From NCBI GenBank assembly GCA_937968015.1, contig CALBSO010000143.1, positions 1 through 64,000 of the forward strand: 64,000 nucleotides of DNA, in the 5' to 3' direction. The stretch comes from an uncultured Thermomicrobia bacterium. GTDB taxonomy: Bacteria > Chloroflexota > Chloroflexia > Thermomicrobiales > JALYUS01. Positions 1 to 7,626 of the stretch are shown piece after piece. The notes under the pieces were generated by a model that saw nothing but the letters and a program-made list of their open reading frames with translations, ran no database searches and was not told where the DNA came from. How positions within the stretch are numbered: the stretch's first letter is position 1; every line of letters begins with the position of its first letter. The translations under genes and the position numbers were made by a program.

Positions 1-47
1 AGGGGGGGCGGACGGTCGGTGCCGGGGTCGTCACCTCCGTCAAGTAG
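1..47 (+). CDS. tuf: Elongation factor Tu, C-terminal end only (partial)
   Basis: The first 47 bases read in frame as the last 14 residues of EF-Tu followed by TAG. The peptide GGRTVGAGVVTSVK matches the strongly conserved C-terminus of EF-Tu (family knowledge, REGGRTVGAGVV...). EF-Tu delivers aminoacyl-tRNA to the ribosome in the cytoplasm. The rest of the gene lies left of the window. Its place just before rpsJ is the classical str-S10 arrangement, and the 34-base gap to rpsJ suggests co-transcription. Confidence 0.88.
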   Translation, partial: GGRTVGAGVVTSVK

Positions 48-81
48 ATTGTAGAAGGTAACCCAACGAGAGGAGCCAGGG

Positions 82-477
82 ATGGCGGAGGAACGACGCA
101 ATCGAAGTGGTGGGGCAGCGGCGACAGCCGCGGCTCCTCGCCCTGCACCGGCAGCTGCCCGCCCGAAGGCAGGCGGGCAGCGCATCCGCATCCGGCTGAA
201 GGCATATGATCACAAACTGCTTGATCAGTCGGCGTCCAAAATCGTCGAGACGGCGGAGAGCACGGGCGCGAAGGTCGCGGGGCCGGTGCCGCTGCCGACA
301 CGGATCGAGCGGTACACCGTCATGCGGTCACCGTTCGTGGACAAGGACTCGCAGGAGCACTTCGAGATCCGCACGCACAAGCGGCTCATTGACGTTCTGG
401 AGCCGAGCCAGAAGACGATCAGCGCGCTGATGCGCCTCAATCTTCCGGCGGGCGTTGACATCGAGATCAAGCTCTAG
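82..477 (+). CDS. rpsJ: 30S ribosomal protein S10 with N-terminal extension
   Basis: S10 is a 30S head protein and also the NusE partner of NusB in antitermination. The conserved core starts near residue 34 (RIRIRLKAYDHKLLD) and ends with GVDIEIKL, typical of S10. The family is usually about 102 residues; this one has 131 because of an N-terminal Ala/Pro/Arg-rich extension of about 30 residues. The start ATG follows a GGAG-type Shine-Dalgarno (GAGAGGAGCC). A 9-bp inverted repeat (155-163 with 172-180) lies inside the extension. It is followed after 12 bases by rplC. Confidence 0.97.
   Translation: MAEERRNRSGGAAATAAAPRPAPAAARPKAGGQRIRIRLKAYDHKLLDQSASKIVETAESTGAKVAGPVPLPTRIERYTVMRSPFVDKDSQEHFEIRTHKRLIDVLEPSQKTISALMRLNLPAGVDIEIKL
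155..180. repeat. GC-rich inverted repeat inside the rpsJ extension
   Basis: CTGCCCGCC at 155-163 is perfectly complementary to GGCGGGCAG at 172-180, with an 8-base loop. It lies in the part of rpsJ that has no counterpart in normal S10. It could be a small palindromic repeat that became coding, or chance in GC-rich DNA. Confidence 0.35.
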
Positions 478-489
478 GAGACGGAACGG

Positions 490-1134
490 ATGTTGGAAGG
501 ATTGTTGGGCAAAAAGCTCGGAATGACGCAGGTGTTCGACCCGACCGGTCGCGCCCTCGCGGTGACGGTGATCGAGACCGGACCGTGCGTGGTGACGCAA
601 CTCAGGACGCAGGAATCGGACGGCTACAACGGTGTGCAGTTGGGCTTCGGCACGGCGAAGCGGCTGAACCGGCCGGAAGCGGGCCATCTCCGGGCGAGTG
701 GTGCGAACTCACGCCATATCCGCGAGATCCGCACCGAAGGTAATGGTGAACTGACCGTCGGCCAAACAGTGACGGCGGATGCCATCTTCAAGGCGGGCGA
801 CGCAGTAGATGTGACGGGTCAGTCGAAGGGAAAAGGCTTCGCGGGTGTCGTCAAGCGGCACCACTTCGCTGGCGGCCCGAAGACGCACGGTCAGTCTGAC
901 CGCCATCGCGCCGGGGGGTCAGTCGGCGCGGGCACGACGCCTGGGCGTGTGTTCAAAGGTCTGAAAATGGCCGGGCACATGGGCAATGAGCGCGTCACCA
1001 TACAGAACCTCCGGGTCGTGGACGTGGATGTCGAGCGCAACCTCGTGCTGGTCGCGGGGGCGGTGCCGGGCGCGAACGGTGGGCTTGTGACGATCCGTCA
1101 GAGCATTAAGAACCGCCGGAGCGCGCGGTCATAA
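490..1134 (+). CDS. rplC: 50S ribosomal protein L3
   Basis: L3 is an early 50S assembly protein whose loop reaches the peptidyl-transferase centre. The 214 residues match the family's usual length (about 205-215). They carry the start LLGKKLGMTQVFDPTG and the diagnostic central stretch with KGKGFAGVVKRHHF, GGPKTHGQSD and GSVGAGTTPGRVFKG (about residues 113-160), where Gln of HGQS is the residue methylated in some bacteria. The ATG is preceded by AGGAGACGG. It is the second gene of the S10 operon, 12 bases after rpsJ and 17 before rplD. Confidence 0.98.
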   Translation: MLEGLLGKKLGMTQVFDPTGRALAVTVIETGPCVVTQLRTQESDGYNGVQLGFGTAKRLNRPEAGHLRASGANSRHIREIRTEGNGELTVGQTVTADAIFKAGDAVDVTGQSKGKGFAGVVKRHHFAGGPKTHGQSDRHRAGGSVGAGTTPGRVFKGLKMAGHMGNERVTIQNLRVVDVDVERNLVLVAGAVPGANGGLVTIRQSIKNRRSARS

Positions 1135-1151
1135 AGGGAGAGGATTGGCTG

Positions 1152-1934
1152 ATGGAGGCTTCGGTCTACAACGCCACAGGCGAAACAATCGGGACAGTGG
1201 CGCTGGACGACGCGCTCTTCGGCATCACGCCGAACGTGGCCGTGATGCATCAGGCGCTCGTGCGCCAGCAGGCGAACGCACGCCACGGGACGCACGCCAC
1301 GAAGACGCGCGGCGAGGTACACGGCGGTGGCCGAAAGCCGTATCGCCAGAAGGGGACGGGGAGGGCGCGCCAGGGCAGCACGCGCGCGCCCCAATGGAAG
1401 GGCGGCGGCACCGTATGGGGCCCGCACCCACGCAAGTACACGCAGTCCATGCCGCGCAAGATGCGCCAATTGGCGATCCGCTCCGCGCTCTCCGCGAAGG
1501 CTGCGAATGTCGCGGTGCTCCGTGGCCTCGATAGCCTCGAAGGTCGGACACGGGCGATGCTGGCGCTGCTTGGCGGTCTCGATAATCCGCGCTCGACGCT
1601 CGTTATCGTACCGGAGCATACCGACAACCTCCATCGCGCGGCGGGCAACATCGGCAGTGTGAAGGTGCTCCACGCCGGGTATCTCAACATGGCCGACCTG
1701 ATGAAGTACGAGCGGTTGCTCTTCACGGTCGAGGCGCTCGATCATGTCTCTCGCCTGTGGGGAGACGCCGAGTACGCGGCTGAGGTGAAGGAAGCAAAGG
1801 CGGCGCCAGCGAAGCGGACGACGCGTAAGGCGGCAGCCGTCACGACACCGAAAGTCGCCGCGGATAGCGAAGAGATTGAAGCGCCCGCCGTGGCGACTGA
1901 GAAGACGGATGAGACGACGGAGGCGAAAGCATGA
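1152..1934 (+). CDS. rplD: 50S ribosomal protein L4 with C-terminal tail
   Basis: L4 binds 23S rRNA and lines the exit tunnel; in some bacteria it also represses its own operon. The core is recognisable from the tunnel loop with RHGTHATKTRGEVHGGGRKP and KGTGRARQGS (about residues 45-80). The family usually has about 205 residues. This protein has 260, with a tail from about residue 210 rich in Ala, Lys, Thr and Glu (KAAPAKRTTRKAAA ... EKTDETTEAKA). The stop overlaps the rplW start (ATGA), which indicates translational coupling. Confidence 0.97.
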   Translation: MEASVYNATGETIGTVALDDALFGITPNVAVMHQALVRQQANARHGTHATKTRGEVHGGGRKPYRQKGTGRARQGSTRAPQWKGGGTVWGPHPRKYTQSMPRKMRQLAIRSALSAKAANVAVLRGLDSLEGRTRAMLALLGGLDNPRSTLVIVPEHTDNLHRAAGNIGSVKVLHAGYLNMADLMKYERLLFTVEALDHVSRLWGDAEYAAEVKEAKAAPAKRTTRKAAAVTTPKVAADSEEIEAPAVATEKTDETTEAKA

Positions 1935-2215
1935 ACGTCTGGGATGTCCTGCGGCGCCCCGTCATCACAGAAAAGAACACACGCCTCGGTGAAGTCGGGC
2001 AATACATGTTCGTGGTGGACAGGCGGGCGAACAAGACGCAGGTAAAGGAAGCCGTCGAGACCGCGTTCAATGTCAAGGTGCGTGCGGTCAACACGATGAA
2101 TGTGCCGGCGAAGGTTCGCCGCCGTGGTCGGGTGATGGGCGAGCGGCCGGGCTACAAGAAGGCAATTGTCACGCTGGAGCCTGGGAACTCGATCGAGTTC
2201 TTCGAGGGTATCTAG
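1931..2215 (+). CDS. rplW: 50S ribosomal protein L23
   Basis: L23 sits at the exit of the ribosomal tunnel and docks trigger factor and SRP. The 94 residues match the family length. Conserved features are the start DVLRRPVITEKNT, the central VDRRANKTQVKEAVETAFNVKV and the closing GYKKAIVTLEPGNSIEFF. The ATG overlaps the rplD stop by four bases, so it is probably translated by coupling. Nothing unusual was seen. Confidence 0.97.
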   Translation: MNVWDVLRRPVITEKNTRLGEVGQYMFVVDRRANKTQVKEAVETAFNVKVRAVNTMNVPAKVRRRGRVMGERPGYKKAIVTLEPGNSIEFFEGI

Positions 2216-2241
2216 CCCGAGACCTGGAGAGGATAGCGTCA

Positions 2242-3072
2242 ATGGCGATCAAGAAATACAAGCCAACATCTCCCGGTCGGCGTGGCATGACCGTCTCGGC
2301 CTTCGAGGAGATCACGACGAATGAGCCATACAAGCCGCTCACCGAAGTGCTGAAGAAGCATAGTGGCCGCAACGTGCATGGTCACGTCACGACCCGGCAC
2401 CGGGGTGGTGGTAGCCGTCGGCTGTACCGGATCATTGACTTCAAGCGGAACAAGTTCGGTATCCCCGGCACGGTCGCGACGATCGAGTACGATCCGAACC
2501 GCTCCGCCCGTATCGCGCTCGTCGCCTACGCGGACGGTGAGAAGCGGTACATCCTCGCACCGAACGGCCTCAAAGTCGGCCAGGTCGTGCAGGCGGGTTC
2601 CGGTTCGCCGATTCGCGTCGGCAACAGCCTGCCGCTCCGTGAAATGCCGCCGGGGACGAATATTCACAATATCGAGATGAAGCCGGGTCGTGGCGGGCAA
2701 CTCGTTCGGTCGGCGGGCGTGGCGGCGCAGGTCGTCGCGAAATCCGAGACGCACGCGCAGGTGCGCATGCCCTCCGGCGAGACACGGCTGATTCCGCTCG
2801 ACTGCATCGCGACGCTCGGCCAGGTCGGGAACATTGACCACGAGAATGTCGTGATCGGTAAGGCAGGCCGGAACCGGCTCAAGGGCAAGCGGCCGACGGT
2901 GCGCGGCTCGGTGATGAACCCGCGCGACCACCCACACGGCGGCGGTGAGGGCAAGGCGCCGGTTGGCGGCCAGCCGCAGACCCCGTGGGGAAAGCCCGCG
3001 CTCGGCTACCGCACGCGCCATAACAAGCGCACCGATTCGATGATCGTTCGGCGGCGCACAAAGCGGCGATAG
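2242..3072 (+). CDS. rplB: 50S ribosomal protein L2
   Basis: L2 binds 23S rRNA next to the peptidyl-transferase centre and helps join the subunits. The 276 residues equal the family norm. Visible landmarks are KYKPTSPGRRGMT at the N-terminus, RGGGSRRLYRIIDFKRNK, and near the C-terminus VRGSVMNPRDHPHGGGEGKAPVG, which contains the conserved histidine of the DHPHGGGEG motif. The start ATG follows GGAGAGGATAGCGTCA. It is followed by rpsS after 24 bases, the usual S10-operon order. Confidence 0.98.
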   Translation: MAIKKYKPTSPGRRGMTVSAFEEITTNEPYKPLTEVLKKHSGRNVHGHVTTRHRGGGSRRLYRIIDFKRNKFGIPGTVATIEYDPNRSARIALVAYADGEKRYILAPNGLKVGQVVQAGSGSPIRVGNSLPLREMPPGTNIHNIEMKPGRGGQLVRSAGVAAQVVAKSETHAQVRMPSGETRLIPLDCIATLGQVGNIDHENVVIGKAGRNRLKGKRPTVRGSVMNPRDHPHGGGEGKAPVGGQPQTPWGKPALGYRTRHNKRTDSMIVRRRTKRR

Positions 3073-3096
3073 TCGCGGATGAAGGAGTGAGGATCG

Positions 3097-3381
3097 GTGT
3101 CGAGGTCGTCAAAAAAAGGCCCATTCATTGAGGCCAAACTGTTGAAGAAAGTGGAAATGCTCAACACGACCGGAGAGCGGCGGGCGATCCGCACATGGTC
3201 GCGGGCGTCCACGATCTTCCCACAGATGATTGGACATACGATTGCGGTGCATGATGGCCGCCGTCATGTGCCGATCTTTGTCACGGAGAACATGGTCGGC
3301 CATAAATTGGGGGAGTTCGCGCCGACGCGCTTCTTCCGCGGCCACGGGAAGGACGCCGACAAGGCGTCGCGACGGCGCTAG
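3097..3381 (+). CDS. rpsS: 30S ribosomal protein S19
   Basis: S19 forms the 30S head with S13 and contacts the A-site region. The 94 residues match the family. The N-terminus SRSSKKGPFIEAKLLKKV and the motifs RTWSRASTIFPQMIGHTIAVHDGRRHVPIFVTE (split across residues 30-62) and HKLGEFAPTRFFRGH are diagnostic. Translation starts at GTG (3097) behind GAAGGAGTGAGGATCG; no ATG fits the conserved start. It is followed by rplV after 19 bases. Confidence 0.97.
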   Translation: MSRSSKKGPFIEAKLLKKVEMLNTTGERRAIRTWSRASTIFPQMIGHTIAVHDGRRHVPIFVTENMVGHKLGEFAPTRFFRGHGKDADKASRRR

Positions 3382-3400
3382 AGGAGAGGGAGACGCGGCA

Positions 3401-4099
3401 ATGGCAACGGTACAGCCAACAACGCGCGTGCGAGCGGTGGCAAAGGATGTCCACATCTCCCCGCAGAAGGTGCGACTGGTCATTGACCAGGTGCGCGGCA
3501 AGCGGGTCAATGAGGCGCTGGCAATCCTCCGCTTCCTGCCGCAGGGCGCGGCGGATGAGGTGGCGCGGGTCGTCCGCTCCGCTGCCGCGAACGCGGAGCA
3601 CAACAACGACATGGACCCGGAAGACTTGGTCATCGCGCTCGCGTACGCGGATGAAGGGATGAAGTTGAAGCGCTTCACCGCGCGCTCGCGTGGGCGGCCG
3701 GGGCCGATCTTGAAGCGGTTCAGCCACATCACGATCGTCGTCGAGGAGCGACCGCGACCGGTGCGCGGCGCGCGCGCGGCAGCCCCTGCGGCACGCCGTG
3801 GTGCGAACCCGACGGGCCGGGGCCGGAGCCAGACACCTGCCGTCTCGCGCGCCCGAGTACCGGCGCGGGCGGAAGCGCCGGGTAAGATCGAGACGCTGCA
3901 GCCGAAGCCAGCACCCGAGGAGACGGTCGAGACACCGTCGGCGGAGGCAGAGATTGAGGCCGCCTCGACTGCTGAGAACGTTGAATCCACGCCGCCACCC
4001 ATCGAGGCCGCGCAGGCCGAGACACAGGCGACGGAAATCGCCGATTCGGGCCTCGCACAGCCGCGCGATGAGGGCGGCGAGCGGCGGGACAAGAAATAA
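3401..4099 (+). CDS. rplV: 50S ribosomal protein L22 with about 110-residue C-terminal tail
   Basis: L22 lines the exit tunnel and is a macrolide-resistance locus. The start ATG at 3401 follows GAGGAGAGGGAGACGCGGCA; the longer open frame reaching back to 3230 only overlaps rpsS. The core (residues about 7-115) shows KDVHISPQKVRLVIDQVRGK and the hairpin GRPGPILKRFSHITIVVEE. The family usually ends there at 110-120 residues. Here a further 110 or so residues follow, first Arg/Ala/Pro-rich and basic, then Glu/Thr/Ala/Pro-rich and acidic (PAPEETVETPSAEAE). The tail keeps the reading frame and ends 11 bases before rpsC, so it looks genuine. Confidence 0.96.
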   Translation: MATVQPTTRVRAVAKDVHISPQKVRLVIDQVRGKRVNEALAILRFLPQGAADEVARVVRSAAANAEHNNDMDPEDLVIALAYADEGMKLKRFTARSRGRPGPILKRFSHITIVVEERPRPVRGARAAAPAARRGANPTGRGRSQTPAVSRARVPARAEAPGKIETLQPKPAPEETVETPSAEAEIEAASTAENVESTPPPIEAAQAETQATEIADSGLAQPRDEGGERRDKK

Positions 4100-4110
4100 G
4101 GGAGGTATCC

Positions 4111-4782
4111 ATGGGACGAAAAGTCAATCCCATCGGCTTCCGGCTGGGAATCGTCACTGATTGGGACTCCCGCTGGTTCGCCGAGCGCAACTACACGCAA
4201 CTGCTGCACGAGGACATCGCTCTCAGGCGGCTCGTCATGCGGGAACTGCCGAACGCGGGCATCGCGCGCATCCATATCGAGCGCGCGGCGAACAAAGTGG
4301 ACGTGACGGTCTACACGTCGAAGCCGGGTATCGTGATTGGCAAGCAGGGCGGCAACGTCGAGAAACTGCGGAACACGATCAAGGCGGCGATGAAGCGCGA
4401 TGTCCACCTGAAGATCGAGGAGATCAAGACGCCGGAACTCGAAGCGCGGCTCGTCGCGGAGAACATCGCCGACCAGTTGACCCGTCGGGTCGCGTACCGC
4501 CGCGCGATGAAGCACGCGGTTTCGCAATCTATGCGACGCGGCGCGAAGGGCGTCAAGGTGCGCCTCGGTGGCCGCCTCGGTGGCGCGGAAATGTCCCGCA
4601 CGATCTCCGAGAAAGATGGCCGCGTGCCGCTGCACACGCTCCGCGCGAACATTGATTACGCGATCGTCCACGCGCACACGACATTCGGCCGGATCGGTGT
4701 CAAGGTCTGGATTTACAAGGGTGATGTGATCCCGGAGCGACAGCCCGCGCAGCAGCGTGGCGCTGAGCTCGCGGCGGACTAA
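4111..4782 (+). CDS. rpsC: 30S ribosomal protein S3
   Basis: S3 sits at the mRNA entry of the 30S subunit and contributes to mRNA unwinding. The 223 residues fall within the family range. The N-terminus GRKVNPIGFRLGI, the KH domain with VYTSKPGIVIGKQGGNVEKLR (about residues 70-92) and the C-terminal KGVKVRLGGRLGGAEMSRT are diagnostic. The ATG follows AAGGGAGGTATCC. It sits between rplV and rplP as in most S10 operons. Confidence 0.98.
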   Translation: MGRKVNPIGFRLGIVTDWDSRWFAERNYTQLLHEDIALRRLVMRELPNAGIARIHIERAANKVDVTVYTSKPGIVIGKQGGNVEKLRNTIKAAMKRDVHLKIEEIKTPELEARLVAENIADQLTRRVAYRRAMKHAVSQSMRRGAKGVKVRLGGRLGGAEMSRTISEKDGRVPLHTLRANIDYAIVHAHTTFGRIGVKVWIYKGDVIPERQPAQQRGAELAAD

Positions 4783-4799
4783 CGGAGAGGGTTCGTAGC

Positions 4800-5405
4800 A
4801 TGTTATTGCAACCGAAACGAACAAAGTTCCGCCGTGTGCATCGCGGTCGCCGTACGGGCGAAGCGCATCGTGGCACGACGGTCGCATTCGGCGAGTTCGG
4901 ATTGATCGCCACCGAAAACGCATGGGTGTCGAGCAATCAGATCGAGTCGGCACGCCGCGTTGTTACCCGCTACACTCGCCGCGGTGGGAAGTACTGGATC
5001 CGCGTCTTTCCGGACAAGTCCGTGACGAAGAAGCCCGCCGAAACCCGCATGGGTTCCGGCAAGGGCGCACCGGATCACTGGGTCGCGGTCGTCCTGCGGG
5101 GCCGGATGCTGCTGGAGATCGGCGGCATTCGCGAGGATCAGGCGAAGGAAGCCTTGACGATCGCGGGGCACAAGTTCCCGATGGGCACGAAGATCGTCAC
5201 ACGGGTCTTTGCTGAGGGCGAGACGATTGAACTGGGCAAGAAGGCCGAAATGCGCGCCCAGATGGCCGCCGAGGGTACGCTTGAGCCGGACGAGACGGAG
5301 CAGGGGCCGGCAATTGAAGGCGGCGCGGAGAACGCGGCTGACGTGCCGACGACCGAGGAAGGCGCGGATGCCGGGGCGCACAGGCACCGCCGCGATGAGG
5401 GATGA
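4800..5405 (+). CDS. rplP: 50S ribosomal protein L16 with C-terminal tail
   Basis: L16 organises the A-site tRNA elbow region of the 50S subunit. The start LLQPKRTKFRRVHRGRRTG, the YTRRGGKYWIRVFPDK segment and KPAETRMGSGKGAPDHWVAVV (arginine of the RMGSGKG motif, about residue 80) are diagnostic. The usual length is 137-145 residues. This protein has 201, with an acidic Glu/Ala/Gly tail from about residue 145 that ends in a His/Arg patch. It is the third tailed L-protein in this operon. rpmC starts 6 bases after the stop. Confidence 0.97.
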   Translation: MLLQPKRTKFRRVHRGRRTGEAHRGTTVAFGEFGLIATENAWVSSNQIESARRVVTRYTRRGGKYWIRVFPDKSVTKKPAETRMGSGKGAPDHWVAVVLRGRMLLEIGGIREDQAKEALTIAGHKFPMGTKIVTRVFAEGETIELGKKAEMRAQMAAEGTLEPDETEQGPAIEGGAENAADVPTTEEGADAGAHRHRRDEG

Positions 5406-5411
5406 TGAAAG

Positions 5412-5633
5412 ATGCGAGTTGATGAAGTCCGCGCGCTGTCTGACGACAATTTGGTCGAACGGCGCCATGCCCTGAAGGAAGAGACGATGCGCATGCGGTT
5501 CGCGCTGGCGACCAATCAGCAAACGAACCACGCGCAAATACGCTCGATCAAGCGAGACATCGCGCGGATCAACACGATCCTGCGCGAGCGGGAAATAGCG
5601 GAATCATTCCAGCAGGCGCTGGGGGCGGAGTGA
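5412..5633 (+). CDS. rpmC: 50S ribosomal protein L29
   Basis: L29 is a small helical 50S protein at the tunnel exit next to L23. The 73 residues show MRVDEVRALSDDNLVERRHALKEE and a C-terminal half with QIRSIKRDIARINTILREREI, the conserved IKRxIARIxTxLRE helix. The ATG is preceded by GAGGGATGATGAAAG, starting inside the rplP end. A heptamer-repeat hairpin begins two bases after the stop and separates it from rpsQ. Confidence 0.95.
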   Translation: MRVDEVRALSDDNLVERRHALKEETMRMRFALATNQQTNHAQIRSIKRDIARINTILREREIAESFQQALGAE

Positions 5634-5634
5634 A

Positions 5635-5717
5635 AGTAACGAGTAACGAGTAGCAAGGAGCAAGCGACGAGATGCGTCGTCTTCGTACTTTCTACTTTTG
5701 ACTTGCTACTTGCTACT
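5635..5717. repeat. Heptamer-repeat hairpin A (rpmC-rpsQ junction)
   Basis: Successive 7-base units AGTAACG, AGTAACG, AGTAGCA and AGGAGCA run from 5635 to 5662. The right part (5702-5717) is the reverse complement of AGTAGCA units. The arm 5649-5664 pairs with 5702-5717 at 15 of 16 positions. The loop contains a smaller hairpin, CGACG (5665-5669) with CGTCG (5675-5679). The element starts right after the rpmC stop and ends in CTGAGGGAG, the rpsQ Shine-Dalgarno. Confidence 0.85.
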
Positions 5718-5730
5718 GAGGGAGAAGCCG

Positions 5731-6027
5731 ATGGTGGCGGAACAGAATGACGAGGCGGCCAGCCAATCAGGGCGATCGGCGCGGTTGACGAAAGTTGGCC
5801 GGGTCGTTTCGGACAAGATGGACAAGACCGTCGTGGTGGCGGTGGACTTTACGGTGCGGCATCGCATCTATCAGAAGGCGATGCGGCGCACGCACAAGTT
5901 CAAGGCGCACGACGAGCAGAATACCTGCAAGACCGGCGACCGTGTCCGCATCGAGGAGACGCGCCCGCTCAGCAAAGAGAAGCGCTGGATCGTTCGCGAG
6001 ATCCTGCACGCAGCGTCGCAGGACTGA
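5731..6027 (+). CDS. rpsQ: 30S ribosomal protein S17
   Basis: S17 is an early 16S rRNA-binding assembly protein. The core from about residue 18 reads LTKVGRVVSDKMDKTVVVAVD and continues to the conserved KFKAHDEQNTCKTGDRVRIEETRPLSKEKRW, split over residues 50-85. I chose ATG 5731, behind GAGGGAGAAGCCG; an upstream in-frame ATG at 5698 lies inside the repeat hairpin and lacks a site. The protein has 98 residues, slightly longer than usual through about 15 extra N-terminal residues. Confidence 0.96.
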   Translation: MVAEQNDEAASQSGRSARLTKVGRVVSDKMDKTVVVAVDFTVRHRIYQKAMRRTHKFKAHDEQNTCKTGDRVRIEETRPLSKEKRWIVREILHAASQD

Positions 6028-6041
6028 CGGAGGAGACGACG

Positions 6042-6410
6042 ATGATTCAGCCAGAAACGCGATTGCGTGTGGCGGACAACACGGGGGCGCGCGAGATTCT
6101 CTGTATTCGCGTCCTCGGTGGGTCGCACGTCAAGTACGGCGGCGTCGGTGACGTGATCATCGGCGCGGTCAAGCAAGCCCAGCCCGGTGCGGGCGTCAAG
6201 AAGGGCGATGTCGTCCGTGCGGTGATCGTGCGCACGGCGAAGGAGTACAACCGGCCGGACGGTTCGTCCATCCGGTTCGATGACAACGCGGCGGTGCTGA
6301 TTAACCCGCAAGGGAACCCACGCGGCACGCGCGTCTTCGGCCCTGTCGCACGCGAGATTCGTGAAGCGGGTTATCTGCGCATTGCGTCGCTTGCGCCGGA
6401 AGTGCTGTAG
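6042..6410 (+). CDS. rplN: 50S ribosomal protein L14
   Basis: L14 forms an intersubunit bridge and is the docking site of the silencing factor RsfS. The 122 residues equal the family norm. MIQPETRLRVADNTGAREILCIRVLGGS and the closing VFGPVAREIREAGYLRIASLAPEVL (residues 95-120) are diagnostic. The ATG follows GGAGGAGACGACG. It is flanked by rpsQ and rplX in the normal spc order, with gaps of 14 and 9 bases. Confidence 0.98.
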   Translation: MIQPETRLRVADNTGAREILCIRVLGGSHVKYGGVGDVIIGAVKQAQPGAGVKKGDVVRAVIVRTAKEYNRPDGSSIRFDDNAAVLINPQGNPRGTRVFGPVAREIREAGYLRIASLAPEVL

Positions 6411-6419
6411 GAGGAAGCG

Positions 6420-6785
6420 ATGCGGAAGATACGTCGTGGCGATGAGGTCATCGTCATTTCCGGTAGGAACAAGGGGCAGCGTGGCCGGGTGCGTGTCGCG
6501 ATCCCCGATAAGGACCGCGTGATCATCGAGGGCGTCAATATCGTCAAGCGCCACCGCGCACGCGGCCGGGCGCGGCAGGCGGGCATTATCGAGATGGAAG
6601 CGCCGCTGCATGTGTCCAACGTGATGTTCTGGTCGCCACAGGCGAACAAGGGTGTCCGGATCCACGTTAAGCAGGACGACAACGGCAAGAACGTCCGGTA
6701 CTACGTCCATGAAGAGACGGACAAAGACGGTAAGGTGACGAAGCGCGAAGAGATCGTGATTGAATCTGTTGCGGTCGAGCGGTAG
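6420..6785 (+). CDS. rplX: 50S ribosomal protein L24
   Basis: L24 starts 50S assembly on the 5' domain of 23S rRNA. It begins MRKIRRGDEVIVISGRNKGQRG, the KOW motif with its conserved glycines, and continues with VIIEGVNIVKRHRARGRARQAGIIEMEAPLHVSNVMF (residues 40-75). The 121 residues slightly exceed the usual 103-110; the extra lies in a charged C-terminal part (DKDGKVTKREEIV). The ATG follows AGGAGGAAGCG. Confidence 0.96.
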   Translation: MRKIRRGDEVIVISGRNKGQRGRVRVAIPDKDRVIIEGVNIVKRHRARGRARQAGIIEMEAPLHVSNVMFWSPQANKGVRIHVKQDDNGKNVRYYVHEETDKDGKVTKREEIVIESVAVER

Positions 6786-6798
6786 GGGAGACAGAGGA

Positions 6799-7416
6799 AT
6801 GGCTGCAGAAACACACACCGAACGCGCGGAGCCGCGCCCCGTCCCACGCCTTCGCAAGCAGTTTGACGAGGTTGCCGCGCCCGCGCTCACCGAGCAGTTC
6901 GGATACACGAACCTCATGCAGGTGCCGAAGGTTCAGAAGATCGTCATCAACATCGGCATGGGCGAGGCGGTCGGCAACGCGAAGGCGCTCGATAACGCTG
7001 TTAATGATCTCCAGATCATCACCGGCCAGAAGCCGGTGGTGACACGGGCAAAGCGTTCGATCGCGCAGTTCAAGATCCGGCAGGGAATGCCGATCGGCGT
7101 GATGGTGACGTTGCGTGGCGCGCGAATGTACGAGTTCATTGACCGGCTCTTCAACATCGCGCTGCCCCGCGTCCGCGACTTCCGTGGGCTGTCGCCGGAC
7201 GCGTTCGACGGGCATGGTAACTACACACTCGGTCTCAAGGAGCAACTGATTTTCCCGGAGATCGAGTACGACAAGATTGACCGCGTGCGCGGGATGGAAA
7301 TCTCGTTCGTCACGTCGGCGCGCAACGATGCCGAAGGGCGCCGTCTGCTCGAAATGCTGGGGATGCCATACGCCCGCCCGCAGGGGCAAGCCAGCGGCAT
7401 CCAGCGCAACGCCTGA
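6799..7416 (+). CDS. rplE: 50S ribosomal protein L5
   Basis: L5 binds 5S rRNA in the central protuberance and contacts S13. ATG 6799 follows GGGGAGACAGAGGA; an ORF start at 6760 lies inside rplX and is rejected. The protein (205 residues) contains NLMQVPKVQKIVINIGMGEAVGNAK, ITGQKPVVTRAKRSIAQFKIRQG and VRGMEISFVTSARNDAEGRRLL in family order (shown in pieces, residues 45-195). It carries about 20 extra residues at the N-terminus compared with the usual 180. Confidence 0.97.
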   Translation: MAAETHTERAEPRPVPRLRKQFDEVAAPALTEQFGYTNLMQVPKVQKIVINIGMGEAVGNAKALDNAVNDLQIITGQKPVVTRAKRSIAQFKIRQGMPIGVMVTLRGARMYEFIDRLFNIALPRVRDFRGLSPDAFDGHGNYTLGLKEQLIFPEIEYDKIDRVRGMEISFVTSARNDAEGRRLLEMLGMPYARPQGQASGIQRNA

Positions 7417-7428
7417 TAAGGAGCACGA

Positions 7429-7614
7429 ATGGCGAAGAAGTCTCTCATCAACAAGGCGAATGCCACACCGAAGTACCGGGTGCGGGGCTATAGCCGGTGC
7501 AAACTCTGTGGCCGCTCCCGTGCGTATATGCGGAAGTTCGGTATGTGCCGCATCTGTTTTCGTGAGATGGCGTCCAGTGGCAAACTGCCGGGCGTCACGA
7601 AGTCATCGTGGTAG
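7429..7614 (+). CDS. rpsN: 30S ribosomal protein S14, zinc-binding type
   Basis: This is the short (61 residue) zinc form of S14, a 30S head protein. Two pairs of cysteines are visible, CKLC (residues 24-27) and CRIC (40-43), which form the C-X2-C...C-X2-C zinc site of the C+ type. The C-terminus GKLPGVTKSSW is typical. Start ATG 7429 follows AAGGAGCACGA. The zinc form is usual in Gram-positive-like and thermophilic lineages. Confidence 0.97.
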   Translation: MAKKSLINKANATPKYRVRGYSRCKLCGRSRAYMRKFGMCRICFREMASSGKLPGVTKSSW

Positions 7615-7626
7615 GAGAGGGAACGC

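Noticed and set aside
3109..4953. A 614-codon open frame on the minus strand under rpsS-rplV-rpsC
   Set aside because: It is antisense to four well-identified ribosomal genes; GC-rich codons give long open frames opposite, and the sequence has no domain.
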